NCBI RefSeq assembly: GCF_020711235.1 | Contig: NZ_JAJFAV010000014.1 | Location: 104,533-168,532, forward strand | Origin: Hymenobacter sp. 15J16-1T3B | Lineage (GTDB): Bacteria; Bacteroidota; Bacteroidia; Cytophagales; Hymenobacteraceae | Direction of reading: 5' to 3' | DNA: 64,000 nt | In this document: positions 16,148-25,255 of the stretch, piece after piece | Layout: each line of letters begins with the position of its first letter | Position numbering within the stretch: the stretch's first letter is position 1 | The notes under the pieces: model-generated | Database searches by the model: none | Seen by the model: only the letters and a program-made list of their open reading frames with translations | Told to the model about the DNA's origin: nothing | Translations under genes and position numbers: made by a program

Positions 16148-16825
16148 TTACCGAATGCGCTCCAGGTGCCAGGTGCCCACGGGCGGCCCGTCGGCGGCGG
16201 TGCCGGTGGCGGGCGGGAGGTGCAGCGGCCGGATGGACTCGGCGGGCATGGTGGCCTGGTTGGGAGCGGTAAACGAGGGGCCGCTGTCGGTGCCGGCGTC
16301 GTAGGCGCGAGCGGGTACGGAGCGGCGCGCCACCCACTGGCCATCTACCAGCAGGTTTTCGCTTTCGAGGGCGGCAAACCAGTCGGGGCTGGGCGCAATC
16401 ATCGTCACCACCGTCAGCAGCGGGTGGGCGGCGTCGAGGCGGATGGTGTCGGTGAAGGTACCGGGCGAGTTGAAGCCGCCCGCCCCGTCGAGCAGGGCCA
16501 GGGCCGCGCCGCTGCTGCGCAGGGCGTTGATTTCGGTGCGCAAAAAGCCGTTGTGGCCCAGCTCGGCCATGTCCTTGATGCCCCGGCTGGCCAGCTGCCC
16601 CGAACGGTACACCAGCCCGTCGGCGCGATGCGAAACACCCATCGGCGGCGAAAAATGGGCGCCGTAGGGAAAGTCGGCGTGGGTGCTTGCGCTCCACGTG
16701 GCCTCGAAGGTCACGCGGTACACGGCCGGCAGTACGCTGGGCGCCGCCTCGGCGGGGGCGTCATCGTCGCGGCCGCAGGCGCCCAGCAGCAGGGCCAGCA
16801 GGCAGGCGTAGCGGGTGGTTTTCAT
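16148..16825 (-). CDS. Spondin-domain lipoprotein
   Basis: 225 residues from the ATG at 16825. Lipoprotein signal (ACLLALLLGACG, lipobox LLGAC) then a Spondin_N domain: YRVTFEATWSASTHADFPYG, HFSPPMGVSHR, GIKDMAELG, TMIAPSPDWF. These are the usual conserved blocks, including the metal-site-like SPDWF segment. Spondin_N domains bind ligands at the cell surface; the bacterial role is not established. It is the last gene of the operon cytochrome b561, MsrP-like enzyme, spondin, behind ECF promoter copy 4. Confidence 0.88.
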   Translation of the reverse strand: MKTTRYACLLALLLGACGRDDDAPAEAAPSVLPAVYRVTFEATWSASTHADFPYGAHFSPPMGVSHRADGLVYRSGQLASRGIKDMAELGHNGFLRTEINALRSSGAALALLDGAGGFNSPGTFTDTIRLDAAHPLLTVVTMIAPSPDWFAALESENLLVDGQWVARRSVPARAYDAGTDSGPSFTAPNQATMPAESIRPLHLPPATGTAADGPPVGTWHLERIR

Positions 16826-16875
16826 TGGAAGGGCCAAGGATGGAGGAACAGAAATGCAAGGGATAATGCGGCCGG

Positions 16876-17700
16876 TTAGTGGCCGGCGTGCCAGTCGTAG
16901 CCGCGCTCGGCCCAGTAGTCGGCGGGGCGCTGGTCGGCGAAGCGGATGGTGCCGATGCGCTTGAGGTGCTTGATGCCGTACTTCAGGGGCGTGACCAGCC
17001 GCAGGGGCGCGCCGTGCTCCAGAGTGAGCGGCTGCCCGTTCATCTCGTAGCACAGCAGCGTCTGCGGGTGCAGGGCGCTGGCCAGCTCCAGGCCCACGTA
17101 GTAGGCCGCGTTGGGGGTGGCCAGGCCCACGTAGGGGGCCGCATCGGCCGCGGGGTGGTTGGGGTCGGCCAGGGGCTGGCCCGAGCGGGTGGCCAGCGGG
17201 TAGCGGGCCAGAAAATCGGCGAAGCGCACCCCGGCCCAGGTCACCACCACGCTCCAGCCCTCGATGCACTTCAGCTCGGTGGTTATTTCGGTGCGCGGCA
17301 AGGCTTTAAGCTGCTCGATGCTGAACTCCTGGCGGGCCGAGCGGCCGTATGGCTGCACCACCAGGCGCCAGGCCGCCGGGTCGAAACCGGCCTCGTCGAG
17401 GCCCACGTGGCCGTTGACGCGCGGCGTGCGGGCGCGGGCGGCGGCAAATTCCGGGGCCAGGCGGGTATTGCTGTAATAGGCGTTGCTGAGGCGGGCGTTG
17501 GCGTCGAGCACCCCGCGCAGGCCGCTGGGAATGCCGTCGGCGTCGGGGGTGTGGAGCAGGTAGCGCCAACCGGCCAGCCCAGCTATGCCCGCCAGGCCCA
17601 GCGCCAGAAAGGAGCGGCGCGAGCGGGTGGCAGCGGCGCGCAGGGCGGCGGCTTCCTCTTCGGGTGTGGCGGGCAGCTTCGGGGGCGTTTCGGGGAGCAT
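16876..17700 (-). CDS. MsrP/YedY-like molybdopterin oxidoreductase
   Basis: 274 residues from the ATG at 17700. It has a twin-arginine signal (RSRRSFLALGLAG) and a sulfite-oxidase-type molybdopterin domain. The Mo-coordinating cysteine is in TELKCIEGW (about residue 151), followed by VTWAGVRFADFL and MNGQPLTLEHGAPLRLV. Family members reduce oxidised substrates such as methionine sulfoxide in the periplasm, taking electrons from a membrane haem b partner. Here the cytochrome b561 gene ends 11 bp upstream, an MsrPQ-like arrangement. The substrate is inferred. Confidence 0.9.
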   Translation of the reverse strand: MLPETPPKLPATPEEEAAALRAAATRSRRSFLALGLAGIAGLAGWRYLLHTPDADGIPSGLRGVLDANARLSNAYYSNTRLAPEFAAARARTPRVNGHVGLDEAGFDPAAWRLVVQPYGRSARQEFSIEQLKALPRTEITTELKCIEGWSVVVTWAGVRFADFLARYPLATRSGQPLADPNHPAADAAPYVGLATPNAAYYVGLELASALHPQTLLCYEMNGQPLTLEHGAPLRLVTPLKYGIKHLKRIGTIRFADQRPADYWAERGYDWHAGH

Positions 17701-17711
17701 GGGCGCGGCAG

Positions 17712-18428
17712 TTAAGGGCGGACAGCAGTGGCGGCCGAGGGGGCTGCCGGGGCGGTGGTTTCGGTCGGCGCAGTCGGCACATCCTGGATTTCGAAGCCGG
17801 CCACCATGGCGCGGAAGTTGTTCCAGCCGGCCCGCACTACTTGGGCGATGTGCACCAGGAAAAACAGCACGTAACCGATGGTGAGGGCGAAATGCTCGGC
17901 GCGGGCCCACTCGTAGCCGCCCAGCGCGGTGGTCAGCCAGCCCAGCTGCGTGGGCTTGTAGATGGCCAGGCCGGTGAGCAAGGAACCCGCGCCCATGAGG
18001 ATGACGGTGGTGTAAGCCAGCTGCTGGGCGCCGTTGAACTTGCGCGGCGGCAGCGGCTCCTTGCGCAGGCCCACGTCGTGCAGCACCACCTGCCAGGCCT
18101 CACGAAAGGAGCGGCGGGTGGGCAGCAGGTAGCGCCACTCCCCCGACAACGCGGTGTAGAGCACGTACAGCAGGCCGTTCAGGGCAAATACCCACATCAG
18201 CACGAAGTGCCAGGACATGCCCTGGGCCAGCTTGTGGTCCATGTGAAAGGCCGCGTAGAACGACTGCGGGAAGAACTTCAGCAGCGTGGTGCGGCCCCAG
18301 CCGAGGCGGTACACGTCGTTGGCCCAGTAAATCCACAGCCCGCTCCAGATCATCAGGGCCAGCACGGGGAAGTTGAGCCAGTGAAACCAACGGATGGCCA
18401 GCGGGTGTTTTTCGACGACGACTTTCAT
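17712..18428 (-). CDS. Cytochrome b561-type membrane protein, redox partner
   Basis: 238 residues from the ATG at 18428; a TTG two codons upstream is possible. It has about four TM helices with haem-ligating histidines in HPLAIRWFHWLNF (start), HMDHKLAQGMSWHFVL (middle) and EHFALTIGYVLFFLVHIAQ (C-terminal). It passes electrons from quinol to the periplasmic molybdoenzyme encoded next. The C-terminus is a Pro/Thr/Ala tail. It is the first gene of the three-gene operon controlled by ECF promoter copy 4 (18520-18545). Confidence 0.9.
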   Translation of the reverse strand: MKVVVEKHPLAIRWFHWLNFPVLALMIWSGLWIYWANDVYRLGWGRTTLLKFFPQSFYAAFHMDHKLAQGMSWHFVLMWVFALNGLLYVLYTALSGEWRYLLPTRRSFREAWQVVLHDVGLRKEPLPPRKFNGAQQLAYTTVILMGAGSLLTGLAIYKPTQLGWLTTALGGYEWARAEHFALTIGYVLFFLVHIAQVVRAGWNNFRAMVAGFEIQDVPTAPTETTAPAAPSAATAVRP

Positions 18429-18519
18429 GGGCAAGGCGGCTTGGCAACGGACGACGCTAGGTACGAAACCGCCGGCGCAACTGGGTTCAAAGCCGGCAGC
18501 AGGTCCACTTAAGGCGCTA

Positions 18520-18545
18520 GACGCACGCTACTACTCGACCTTACA
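18520..18545 (-). promoter_or_regulatory. ECF-type promoter for the cytochrome b561-MsrP operon (copy 4)
   Basis: On the minus strand TGTAAGG (18545-18539), 13 nt, TGCGTC (18525-18520). One base differs from the other copies. It lies about 92 bp before the ATG at 18428 and faces away from copy 3 in the same intergenic region. Confidence 0.72.
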
Positions 18546-18609
18546 CGGGACGCCCTATTTTTTTTCCACCGAAAGAAGCCGTGCGCCAGCCGATTAGCTG
18601 GCAGCCGCT

Positions 18610-18635
18610 TGTAAGGTTTTCGCCCGCGCCGCGTC
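18610..18635 (+). promoter_or_regulatory. ECF-type promoter before the DUF1223 gene (copy 3)
   Basis: TGTAAGG (18610-18616), 13 nt, CGCGTC (18630-18635), about 47 bp before the ATG at 18682. Confidence 0.75.
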
Positions 18636-18681
18636 TAGTTCCCCGCCGGCCCTTGGCCCGCTTCCCCTACATCTTCTGCCC

Positions 18682-19458
18682 ATGCTCCGCGCTGCCTTAT
18701 CCCTGTCCGCTGCCGCCTTGCTGGCGCTGACGTTTCGCCCGGCCCCCAAGCCGTCGACCACCCCGCCGCGGGCCGCGGCTGCCCGTGTGCCGGTTGTGGT
18801 GGAGCTATTCACCTCCGAGGGCTGCTCCTCCTGCCCGGCGGCCGACGAGGTGCTGCGCGAGCTGGCGCGCACCCAGCCCGTGCCCGGGGTGGAAGTGCTG
18901 GCCTTGGGGCAGCACGTGGATTACTGGAACCGCCTGGGCTGGAAGGACGCTTTTTCTGCGCCCCAGTTCACCGAGCGGCAGCGCGACTACGCCCGCCACT
19001 TCGGCACGAACAGCTACACCCCGCAGGCCGTGGTGAACGGCCGCTACGAGCTGGTGGGCAGCCAGCGCAGCCGCCTGCTGGCCACCATCACCCAGGCCGC
19101 GCAAGAGGCGCCCGCCACCGTGGCCCTGACGCGCACCGCCGGCCACTTGCAGGTGCGCGTCGACCAGCTACCCGCCGGCACTGCGGCCGCCACCGTGCTG
19201 CTGGCCCTGACCGAAACGGGCCTGTCGAGCCTGGTGGGCCGGGGCGAAAATGCCGGCCGGCTGCTGCGCCACGCGGCCGTGGTGCGCACGCTGCGCCCCC
19301 TCGGCCCGGTAGGCCCGGACGGCCGCTTTACGGCCACCGTCCCGCTAACCCTGGCCGCCGGCTGGCAACCCGCCCAGTTGCAGGCCGTGGTGCTGGTGCA
19401 GGAAGAGGCATCCCGTCGCATCGTCGGGGCGGGTTGGCTGCCGCTGGCTGCCGATTAA
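18682..19458 (+). CDS. DUF1223 thioredoxin-like secreted protein
   Basis: 258 residues. Signal peptide MLRAALSLSAAALLALTF, then the DUF1223 fold: VVVELFTSEGCSSCPAADEV with a CSSC redox motif (about residues 51-54), ALGQHVDYWNRLGWKDAFS and TPQAVVNGRYELVGS. The fold is related to thioredoxin and is predicted to act in the periplasm on thiols. It has its own ECF promoter and is divergent from the MsrP operon, so it is likely part of the same stress regulon. It overlaps the stop of the ClC gene by 4 bp. Confidence 0.88.
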   Translation: MLRAALSLSAAALLALTFRPAPKPSTTPPRAAAARVPVVVELFTSEGCSSCPAADEVLRELARTQPVPGVEVLALGQHVDYWNRLGWKDAFSAPQFTERQRDYARHFGTNSYTPQAVVNGRYELVGSQRSRLLATITQAAQEAPATVALTRTAGHLQVRVDQLPAGTAAATVLLALTETGLSSLVGRGENAGRLLRHAAVVRTLRPLGPVGPDGRFTATVPLTLAAGWQPAQLQAVVLVQEEASRRIVGAGWLPLAAD

Positions 19459-20870
19459 TTGATTGGGAGTTCGGGGGCCGAGAAACGGGGCGCTCTGGTA
19501 GCGGGCTTGGCCTCCTGGCTGAGCGTTTCGCGCAGAAAGCTGGTTTTGAGGTGCTCGTAAAGCGAGTGGGAGTCGACCAGGGAAGCCACGGCCTGGGCCA
19601 TCATGCCGCTGAGCAGCAGCTGAAAAATGGCGCCGTGGCGGTCGGTCATTTCCAGTACCAGGATGGCGGCCGTGAACGGGGAGCGGACCACGCCGGTCAG
19701 AAAGCCCACCATGCTCACCAGGATGAGCAGGTTGCGGTCGTCGAGCGGCACCTGGCCCACGCGGCAGAGCACGTCGCCGAGCACGGCCCCGGCGCTGAGC
19801 GAGGTGGCAAACACGCCGCCGGCCCCGCCGCCGCTGTAGCTCAGGGCCATGCCCACGAAGCGCACCGGGAAGAGATACCAAGGCGTCAGCCCGTCGTTTT
19901 GGAACAGCAGGCGGTTGATGATGGGCTTGCCCGTGCCCACGCCCTCCGAGCCCACCCAGTAGGCCAGCCCGGCCAGCAGCAGGCCGCAGCCCAGCACCCA
20001 GCCCGCTTGCTGGGCCGTGGTGGCGAAGCGGCGGCGGAAACCATTAATCCAAAGCAGCGTCTTGGCAAACAAGGCCCCGGCCAAGCCGCAGATGATGGCC
20101 ACCAGCGCCACCGTGGCCAAAAACCAGCCCGCGTGGGCCGTCACTTTGGGGTAGCCCAGGTAGAGGTAAGGCCCGAGAATGGCCTGCGCCGTGAGCCCGG
20201 CCACGATGACGGCCGAAAACACGGCCATGCGAAAGCGCGCCATGTGCATCTGCGTCAGCTCCTCTACCACGAACACGATGCCGCCCAGCGGGGTGTTGAA
20301 AGCCGCTGCCAGGCCGGCCGCGCCGCCCGTCACCAGGGCAATCTGCCTAGAAAGCTGCGGCCAGCCCGGGGGCTGCAGGCGGTTGATGGCCCGGAAGATG
20401 GCCGCCGAAATCTGGATGGTCGGCCCCTCACGCCCGATGACGCCGCCGCCCAGCAGCAGCATCGCGCTGCTGAGCACCTTCACCACGGCCACCTTCAAGC
20501 TCAGCAGGTAGCCGGTGCGGTGGTAGTGCCCCGGCGTCGACAGCTCGATGCCGGCCATGACCTGCGGAATGCCGCTGCCGCGCGCCGCCGGCGCCCAGCG
20601 TTGCACCAGCGCCCACGACGCCAGAAAGGCCAACGGCGTGAGAAGAAAGGCCAGCAGCGGCTGGGCCCGCAGCCAGGCAAAACTGGTTTGCTCGGCCCAC
20701 ACGAACAGCTTTTCGTAGCCGACGGCCACGCCGCCCACGATGATGGAGGCAAACCAGAACGGGAAGCTCTGCAGGACAAGCCGGCGCACACGGTCGGAAT
20801 ACAGGCGTTTGAGGAAGTGGCGGTCAAGCCAGGCCAGCACCCGGGCGTAGCGAGTCGGAGAATCAGGCAT
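19455..20870 (-). CDS. ClC-family chloride channel/antiporter
   Basis: 471 residues from the ATG at 20870 (a TTG upstream at 20879 is unlikely). Multi-pass ClC fold with the selectivity-filter motifs GSGIPQ (about residue 95), GREGP (gating Glu, about 147), and GGAGGVFATSLSAGA (about 345, a variant of GGxFxP), plus the central Tyr region at the C-terminus. No CBS domains are present. It moves chloride, possibly in exchange for protons, across the inner membrane. It is convergent with DUF1223 with a 4-bp overlap. Confidence 0.93.
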   Translation of the reverse strand: MPDSPTRYARVLAWLDRHFLKRLYSDRVRRLVLQSFPFWFASIIVGGVAVGYEKLFVWAEQTSFAWLRAQPLLAFLLTPLAFLASWALVQRWAPAARGSGIPQVMAGIELSTPGHYHRTGYLLSLKVAVVKVLSSAMLLLGGGVIGREGPTIQISAAIFRAINRLQPPGWPQLSRQIALVTGGAAGLAAAFNTPLGGIVFVVEELTQMHMARFRMAVFSAVIVAGLTAQAILGPYLYLGYPKVTAHAGWFLATVALVAIICGLAGALFAKTLLWINGFRRRFATTAQQAGWVLGCGLLLAGLAYWVGSEGVGTGKPIINRLLFQNDGLTPWYLFPVRFVGMALSYSGGGAGGVFATSLSAGAVLGDVLCRVGQVPLDDRNLLILVSMVGFLTGVVRSPFTAAILVLEMTDRHGAIFQLLLSGMMAQAVASLVDSHSLYEHLKTSFLRETLSQEAKPATRAPRFSAPELPIN

Positions 20871-21288
20871 GCGAAGCAAAAAAGGGAACAGCGGAAACGC
20901 CCCGGCGCTTCCGCTCAGCCGCAGAATGGCGGCACAATATTAAGATACTACGTAGCCAACCGGCCGGAAGTGCCCCGCCGGCGCAAATAGGTGTCCTAGG
21001 CCCGGGCGCCACCCAGGGCTGCTGGCCGCCGTAGGAATAGAGCAGGCTCCACCCACTGTGGGGCCAGAACTTTAGCGCCGCGCTTTATGGAGTTCCTGAC
21101 AATCAAGACTATGCCTGGCACCCGCGAAGCTAGGGCAGCTGTCCGACCCGTAGAAAATAAGTTAGAGCTGGCAGGGCCGCAGCCGCCGTGGACGGCTCTC
21201 GGTACCGACGACCACGCTGGCCGACAGGGGACGCTGGACCAGGTCGACTTTCGGGACATGCAACTCAAACAAGCTTAGCCGCGCCCGT
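20871..21288. other. Intergenic region, nothing recognised
   Basis: 418 bp between divergent genes (ClC and DUF2254), so it must hold both promoters. Small ORFs here on either strand match no family I know. AT-rich spots near 20936-20950 and 21160 may be promoter elements. Confidence 0.5.
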
Positions 21289-22620
21289 ATGCTCATGCGC
21301 TTCCGTCCCCTCTGGCAACGCCTGCGCGAATCCCTGTGGTTTGTGCCGGGGCTGCTGGTGCTAGGCGCTTTCGGTTTGGCTTACGCGCTGATTGCCTTCG
21401 ACACCCGCACCTCTTTCGACGGGGCCAAGCGGTTTCCGCTGCTGTTTGGGGCTGGGGCCGAAGGTTCGCGGGGTATGCTCACGGCCATTGCCGGCTCCAT
21501 GCTGACGGTGGCGGCGCTGGTGTTTTCCCTGACGTTGTCCACCATCTCGCAGGTCAGCAGCCAGTACTCGCCGCGGGTGCTGCGCAACTTCATGCGCGAC
21601 CGGGGCAACCAGGTCGTGATGGGCTACTTCGTGGGCGTGTTTGCCTACTGCCTGATCGTGCTGGGCACTATCCGCTCGGCCGACGAGCAAAAGTTCGTGC
21701 CCTCCACGGCCGTGCTCGTGGGCCTGGTGCTGGCGCTGGGCGGGGTAGCGGCGCTGATTTACTTTATCCACCACATTGCCGAGTCGCTGCAAACGGGCAC
21801 CATCCTGCACCGCATCAGCCGCGAAACCACCCGCGCCCTCGACGTGCTGTTTCCCGAAGAACTAGGCGAGCCCGCCGAGCCCCTGACCGCGCCGGCGCCC
21901 GCCGCTGGGCCGGGGCAGCCCGTGTGCGCGGCCCGCACGGGCTACGTGCAGCAAATCGATGCCGAGGCCCTGCTGCGCTGGGCGGCTGAGCACCGGGTGT
22001 TTGTGCGCTTGGAGCAACCAGTAGGCGCGTTCGTGGGCGAGCAGGATAGGCTGGCCCGCCTGCAGCCGGATGAGCATTCAGCTTCACCGCTGAGCGCGTC
22101 GGACCTAGCCGGGCTGCGGGCCTGCGTGGTCATCGAGCTGCACCGCAGCATCGAGCAGGACGTGGCATTTGGCCTGCAGCAGCTAGTCGACATTGCCCTG
22201 AAGGCCCTCTCGCCCGGCATCAACGACACGACCACCGCCATCATGGCCGTCGACCACCTCGGCCGGCTGATGCAGCGCCTGGCCGGGCGGACCTTTCCGG
22301 CTCGCCTGCGCGCCGATAACCGCCAGCAGCCGCGCGTGCTGGTGCCCGCCCCCGACTTCGACGCCTACCTGCGCCTGGCCTTCGATCTGGTGCGCATCAA
22401 CGCCAAGGGCAACCACGCGCTGCTGCGCCGCCTGCTGCGCGCCCTGGCCCGCACCGCCGAAGCGGCCAACACGGCCGAGCGCCGGCGGGCCGTAGCCCGG
22501 CAGGCCGAACTCTTGCGCGAGCTGGCCGAGCAGAACCTGAGCACCGACTACGAAAAGCAGTCGGTGCGGGCCCTGTTGGCTGAGCTAAGCCCGAGTTGGG
22601 AGCCGACGCCCACGGCGTAG
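21289..22620 (+). CDS. DUF2254 inner-membrane protein
   Basis: 443 residues. There are four TM helices in the first 165 residues (WFVPGLLVLGAFGLAYALIA; AIAGSMLTVAALVFSLTLST; VVMGYFVGVFAYCLIVLGTI; VLVGLVLALGGVAALIYFIH), then a cytoplasmic domain with the DUF2254 blocks RTGYVQQIDAEALLRWA and FGLQQLVDIALKALSPGIND plus TTAIMAVDHL. The family function is unknown. A second ATG at 21295 is equally possible. It is monocistronic. Confidence 0.9.
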   Translation: MLMRFRPLWQRLRESLWFVPGLLVLGAFGLAYALIAFDTRTSFDGAKRFPLLFGAGAEGSRGMLTAIAGSMLTVAALVFSLTLSTISQVSSQYSPRVLRNFMRDRGNQVVMGYFVGVFAYCLIVLGTIRSADEQKFVPSTAVLVGLVLALGGVAALIYFIHHIAESLQTGTILHRISRETTRALDVLFPEELGEPAEPLTAPAPAAGPGQPVCAARTGYVQQIDAEALLRWAAEHRVFVRLEQPVGAFVGEQDRLARLQPDEHSASPLSASDLAGLRACVVIELHRSIEQDVAFGLQQLVDIALKALSPGINDTTTAIMAVDHLGRLMQRLAGRTFPARLRADNRQQPRVLVPAPDFDAYLRLAFDLVRINAKGNHALLRRLLRALARTAEAANTAERRRAVARQAELLRELAEQNLSTDYEKQSVRALLAELSPSWEPTPTA

Positions 22621-22645
22621 GCTAGATGAACAATAACGCTGCAAA

Positions 22646-22696
22646 GCCCCGCCGGAGCATCCCAACTAATAACTGATGGAGAAGCGTTGGCGGGGC
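22646..22696. terminator. Candidate hairpin between convergent genes
   Basis: GCCCCGCC (22646-22653) pairs with GGCGGGGC (22689-22696) across a 35-nt loop; an alternative inner pairing is CCAAC/GTTGG. It sits between the DUF2254 stop (22620) and the trehalose-gene stop (22749). It is weak because of the long loop. Confidence 0.4.
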
Positions 22697-22748
22697 AGAC
22701 GCCAGATGAAGTAGCTGATTCTTCCGGGGCTAACCCGCTGGGCAGCCG

Positions 22749-24923
22749 CTACAGCAGGCGGCGCAGCAGCGCGCGCACGTCGGGCACACCGGGCACGTGG
22801 TAGCGTGCCAAGGAGCGCGGGGCGCTGCCGACTTTCACGGTGTAGGCCTGGGGCGGCAGGGTGCGGAAGGTGTCCTCGTCGGTGCGGTCGTCGCCCAGGG
22901 CCAGGATAAAGTCGGCCGGCTGGGTTTCGAGCCAGCGGGCGGCCGCGGCGCCCTTGTTGATGCCGCTGTGCTTGAGCTCCACCACCCGGTTGCCTTCGAG
23001 CACCTGCAGCTCGGTATTAGCAATGAGGAAGGTCAAATGGCTCATCAGTTCCCGCGCCCGTTGCCGGCCCAGGTCGGGGTCGGCGCGGCGGTGGTGCCAC
23101 ACCAGGGAGTAGTCCTTTTCCTCGATGAAGGAACCGGGCGTACGGCGCACGTACAACTCCAGCACCGGCCGGATTTCGCTTTTCCAGTCGGCCTGCAGCT
23201 CCCGGTACAGCGTCCACTCGCCGCCGGCGGGCCGCAGCCAGACCCCGTGCTCGGCAATGAAATGCACCGGCAGATGGCCCAGCCAAGCTTCCAGCGTGGC
23301 CCGGTCGCGGCCGGTGATGACTACCACCCGGTTGCGCGGGTCGTCGGCCAGGGCGCGCAAGAGCAGGCGCAGCTCCTGGTCGGGGCGGGCGCGCTGCGGG
23401 TCGAGGCGGAAGGGCGCCAGAGTGCCGTCGTAGTCGAGCAGCAGTAGGCGGGTTTCGGCCTGCTTATACTCCCGCACGAGTTGGGCGGTGGTGGCCTCGT
23501 CAAGCAGGGCAGTGGCCAGGGTGCGCTGCCGCTCCTTGGCCTCGGCCAGCCGGCTCATAAACAGCTGCGTCCACTCGAACACGTCGTAGCGGCGCACCAG
23601 GTCCTGCAGGTGAGCCAGGCGCTGCTGCTGCTCCTCCTCGGGCATGGTCAGCGCCTCGTGCAGGGCGGCTACCAGCTCGCGGGTGCTGGTGGGGTTGATG
23701 ATGAGCGCGTCGGACAGCTCCCGCGCCGCGCCGGCCCGCTCGCTGAGAATAAGCACGCCGCGCTGGTCGGCTTTGCTGGCTACAAACTCCTTGGCCACCA
23801 AGTTCATGCCGTCCCGAATCGGCGTCACCAGCGCCACTTCGGCCAGGTGGTAGAGGGCGGCCAGCTCGTCGAAGGGAAATGAGCGGTAGAAGTAGTGAAT
23901 GGGGTTCCAGCTGATGGTGCGGTACTGGGCGTTGATGCGGCCCACCAGCTCGTCGATTTCCTCCTTGAGCGCCGCGTACTGCGGCACTTGGTCGCGGGAA
24001 GGCACTACCACCATCAGCAGGCACACCTGCCCGCGCCACTCCGGGTAGCGCTGCAGCAGCTGCTCGAAAGCCCGCAGGCGCTGGGCAATGCCTTTGGAGT
24101 AGTCGAGCCGGTCGATGCTGAGCACCACGCGGGTGTCGCGCAGCACCTCGCGGTAGGTGGCCGCGTGGGCCAGGGCGGCTTCCGATACGGCCGCCTCGGC
24201 GTAGCGCTGGTAGTCGATGCCCATGGGGAAGGTGTCGACGAACACGGTGCGGGTGGCGGTTTCGATCTGCCCGTTTTGGGTGGGCAAGCCCAGCAGCTGC
24301 GAGACGGAGCTGAGGAAGTGGCGCAGGTAGCCGAAGGTGTGGAAGCCGATGAGGTCGGCCCCGAGCAGGCCGCGCAGCAGCTCGGTGCGCCAGGGCAGCA
24401 CCCGGATCAGCTCCTGCGAGGGAAACGGGATGTGCAGGAAAAAGCCGATGGTGGCCTGCGGGCGGGCCCGGCGCAGCATTTCCGGCAGCAGCAGCAGTTG
24501 GTAGTCGTGCACCCAGATGGTGTCGTCGGGGCCGGCCAAAGCCAGCACGGACTGGCAGAATTTCTCGTTTACGGCCACGTAGGCGTCCCAGTGGGCGTCC
24601 TCGTAGCTGGCGTATTGCGGGAAATAGTGAAAGGTCGGCCAGAGCGTTTCGTTGCTGAAGCCTTCGTAGTAGTCCCGGATTTCCGTTTCCGTCAAAAAGA
24701 CCGGCGCCATGCTGTTGAGCTGCAGCTGCTCGGTGACAAACTCCTGCTCGGCCGCATCCTCGACGAAGAGTCCCGGCCAGCCCACCCAGACGTTGTTGCC
24801 GGCGCGGTAGATAGAGCCTAGGCCGGTGGCTAGGCCGCCTTCGCTGGGGTGAAAGGAGAGGCCCTGTTCGGTGCGCAGGACTTTGGTAGGCAGGCGGTTG
24901 GAAACGATAATCGTTCTGGGCAT
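22749..24923 (-). CDS. Bifunctional trehalose-6-phosphate synthase/phosphatase
   Basis: 724 residues. The N-terminal GT20 synthase (about 1-470) has VSNRLPTK, NVWVGWPGLF, TLWPTFHYF, VHDYQLLLLPEML, HIPFPSQE and ALVTPIRDGMNLVAKEF. The C-terminal HAD phosphatase (about 490-724) has LLLLDYDGTLAP, VVVITGRDRATLEAWLG, HGVWLRP and LGDDRTDEDTF. It makes trehalose from UDP- (or GDP-) glucose and glucose-6-phosphate through one fused OtsA-OtsB polypeptide, for osmotic and desiccation protection. All motifs are intact. A 13-bp hairpin with one mismatch at 24981-25010 lies just upstream. Confidence 0.95.
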   Translation of the reverse strand: MPRTIIVSNRLPTKVLRTEQGLSFHPSEGGLATGLGSIYRAGNNVWVGWPGLFVEDAAEQEFVTEQLQLNSMAPVFLTETEIRDYYEGFSNETLWPTFHYFPQYASYEDAHWDAYVAVNEKFCQSVLALAGPDDTIWVHDYQLLLLPEMLRRARPQATIGFFLHIPFPSQELIRVLPWRTELLRGLLGADLIGFHTFGYLRHFLSSVSQLLGLPTQNGQIETATRTVFVDTFPMGIDYQRYAEAAVSEAALAHAATYREVLRDTRVVLSIDRLDYSKGIAQRLRAFEQLLQRYPEWRGQVCLLMVVVPSRDQVPQYAALKEEIDELVGRINAQYRTISWNPIHYFYRSFPFDELAALYHLAEVALVTPIRDGMNLVAKEFVASKADQRGVLILSERAGAARELSDALIINPTSTRELVAALHEALTMPEEEQQQRLAHLQDLVRRYDVFEWTQLFMSRLAEAKERQRTLATALLDEATTAQLVREYKQAETRLLLLDYDGTLAPFRLDPQRARPDQELRLLLRALADDPRNRVVVITGRDRATLEAWLGHLPVHFIAEHGVWLRPAGGEWTLYRELQADWKSEIRPVLELYVRRTPGSFIEEKDYSLVWHHRRADPDLGRQRARELMSHLTFLIANTELQVLEGNRVVELKHSGINKGAAAARWLETQPADFILALGDDRTDEDTFRTLPPQAYTVKVGSAPRSLARYHVPGVPDVRALLRRLL

Positions 24924-25255
24924 GCTCAGGAATTAGGTGAAACATGGGCGGCACCGGGCCGCCGGCAACAAGCTGGGCGCTGCCCTCGATCCGTCAGCGG
25001 ATTGAGGGCACAAGCGGAACCGGGAAGCCTAAATGGCGAGTGGCCGGCTACTGCAAGCTACGCGTTTCCGCCTGTTTCGGCTGAGTCTGGAAAGCGTCGT
25101 AGGAGGACGTAGTGGCTAAAGCGGGACGGGCGGGCAGGGGGTAGCAAGGCCAAGCGGCTTGCGCTACCAAATGACAAGCCCCGGAATAAACGAAAGCCGC
25201 GCCTTGGCAGGGGGAGCGGCTTCATTCGGAAGTATATGGCGGTTGAATGCCGGCC
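24924..25255. other. Intergenic region with hairpins
   Basis: A hairpin at 24981-25010 (arms TGCCCTCGATCCG and CGGATTGAGGGCA, one G-T mismatch) lies upstream of the trehalose gene. A terminator-like stem AAGCCGC (25194-25200) / GCGGCTT (25216-25222), followed on the minus strand by TCGTTT, sits just downstream of the T9SS-protein remnant. No gene is seen. Confidence 0.5.
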
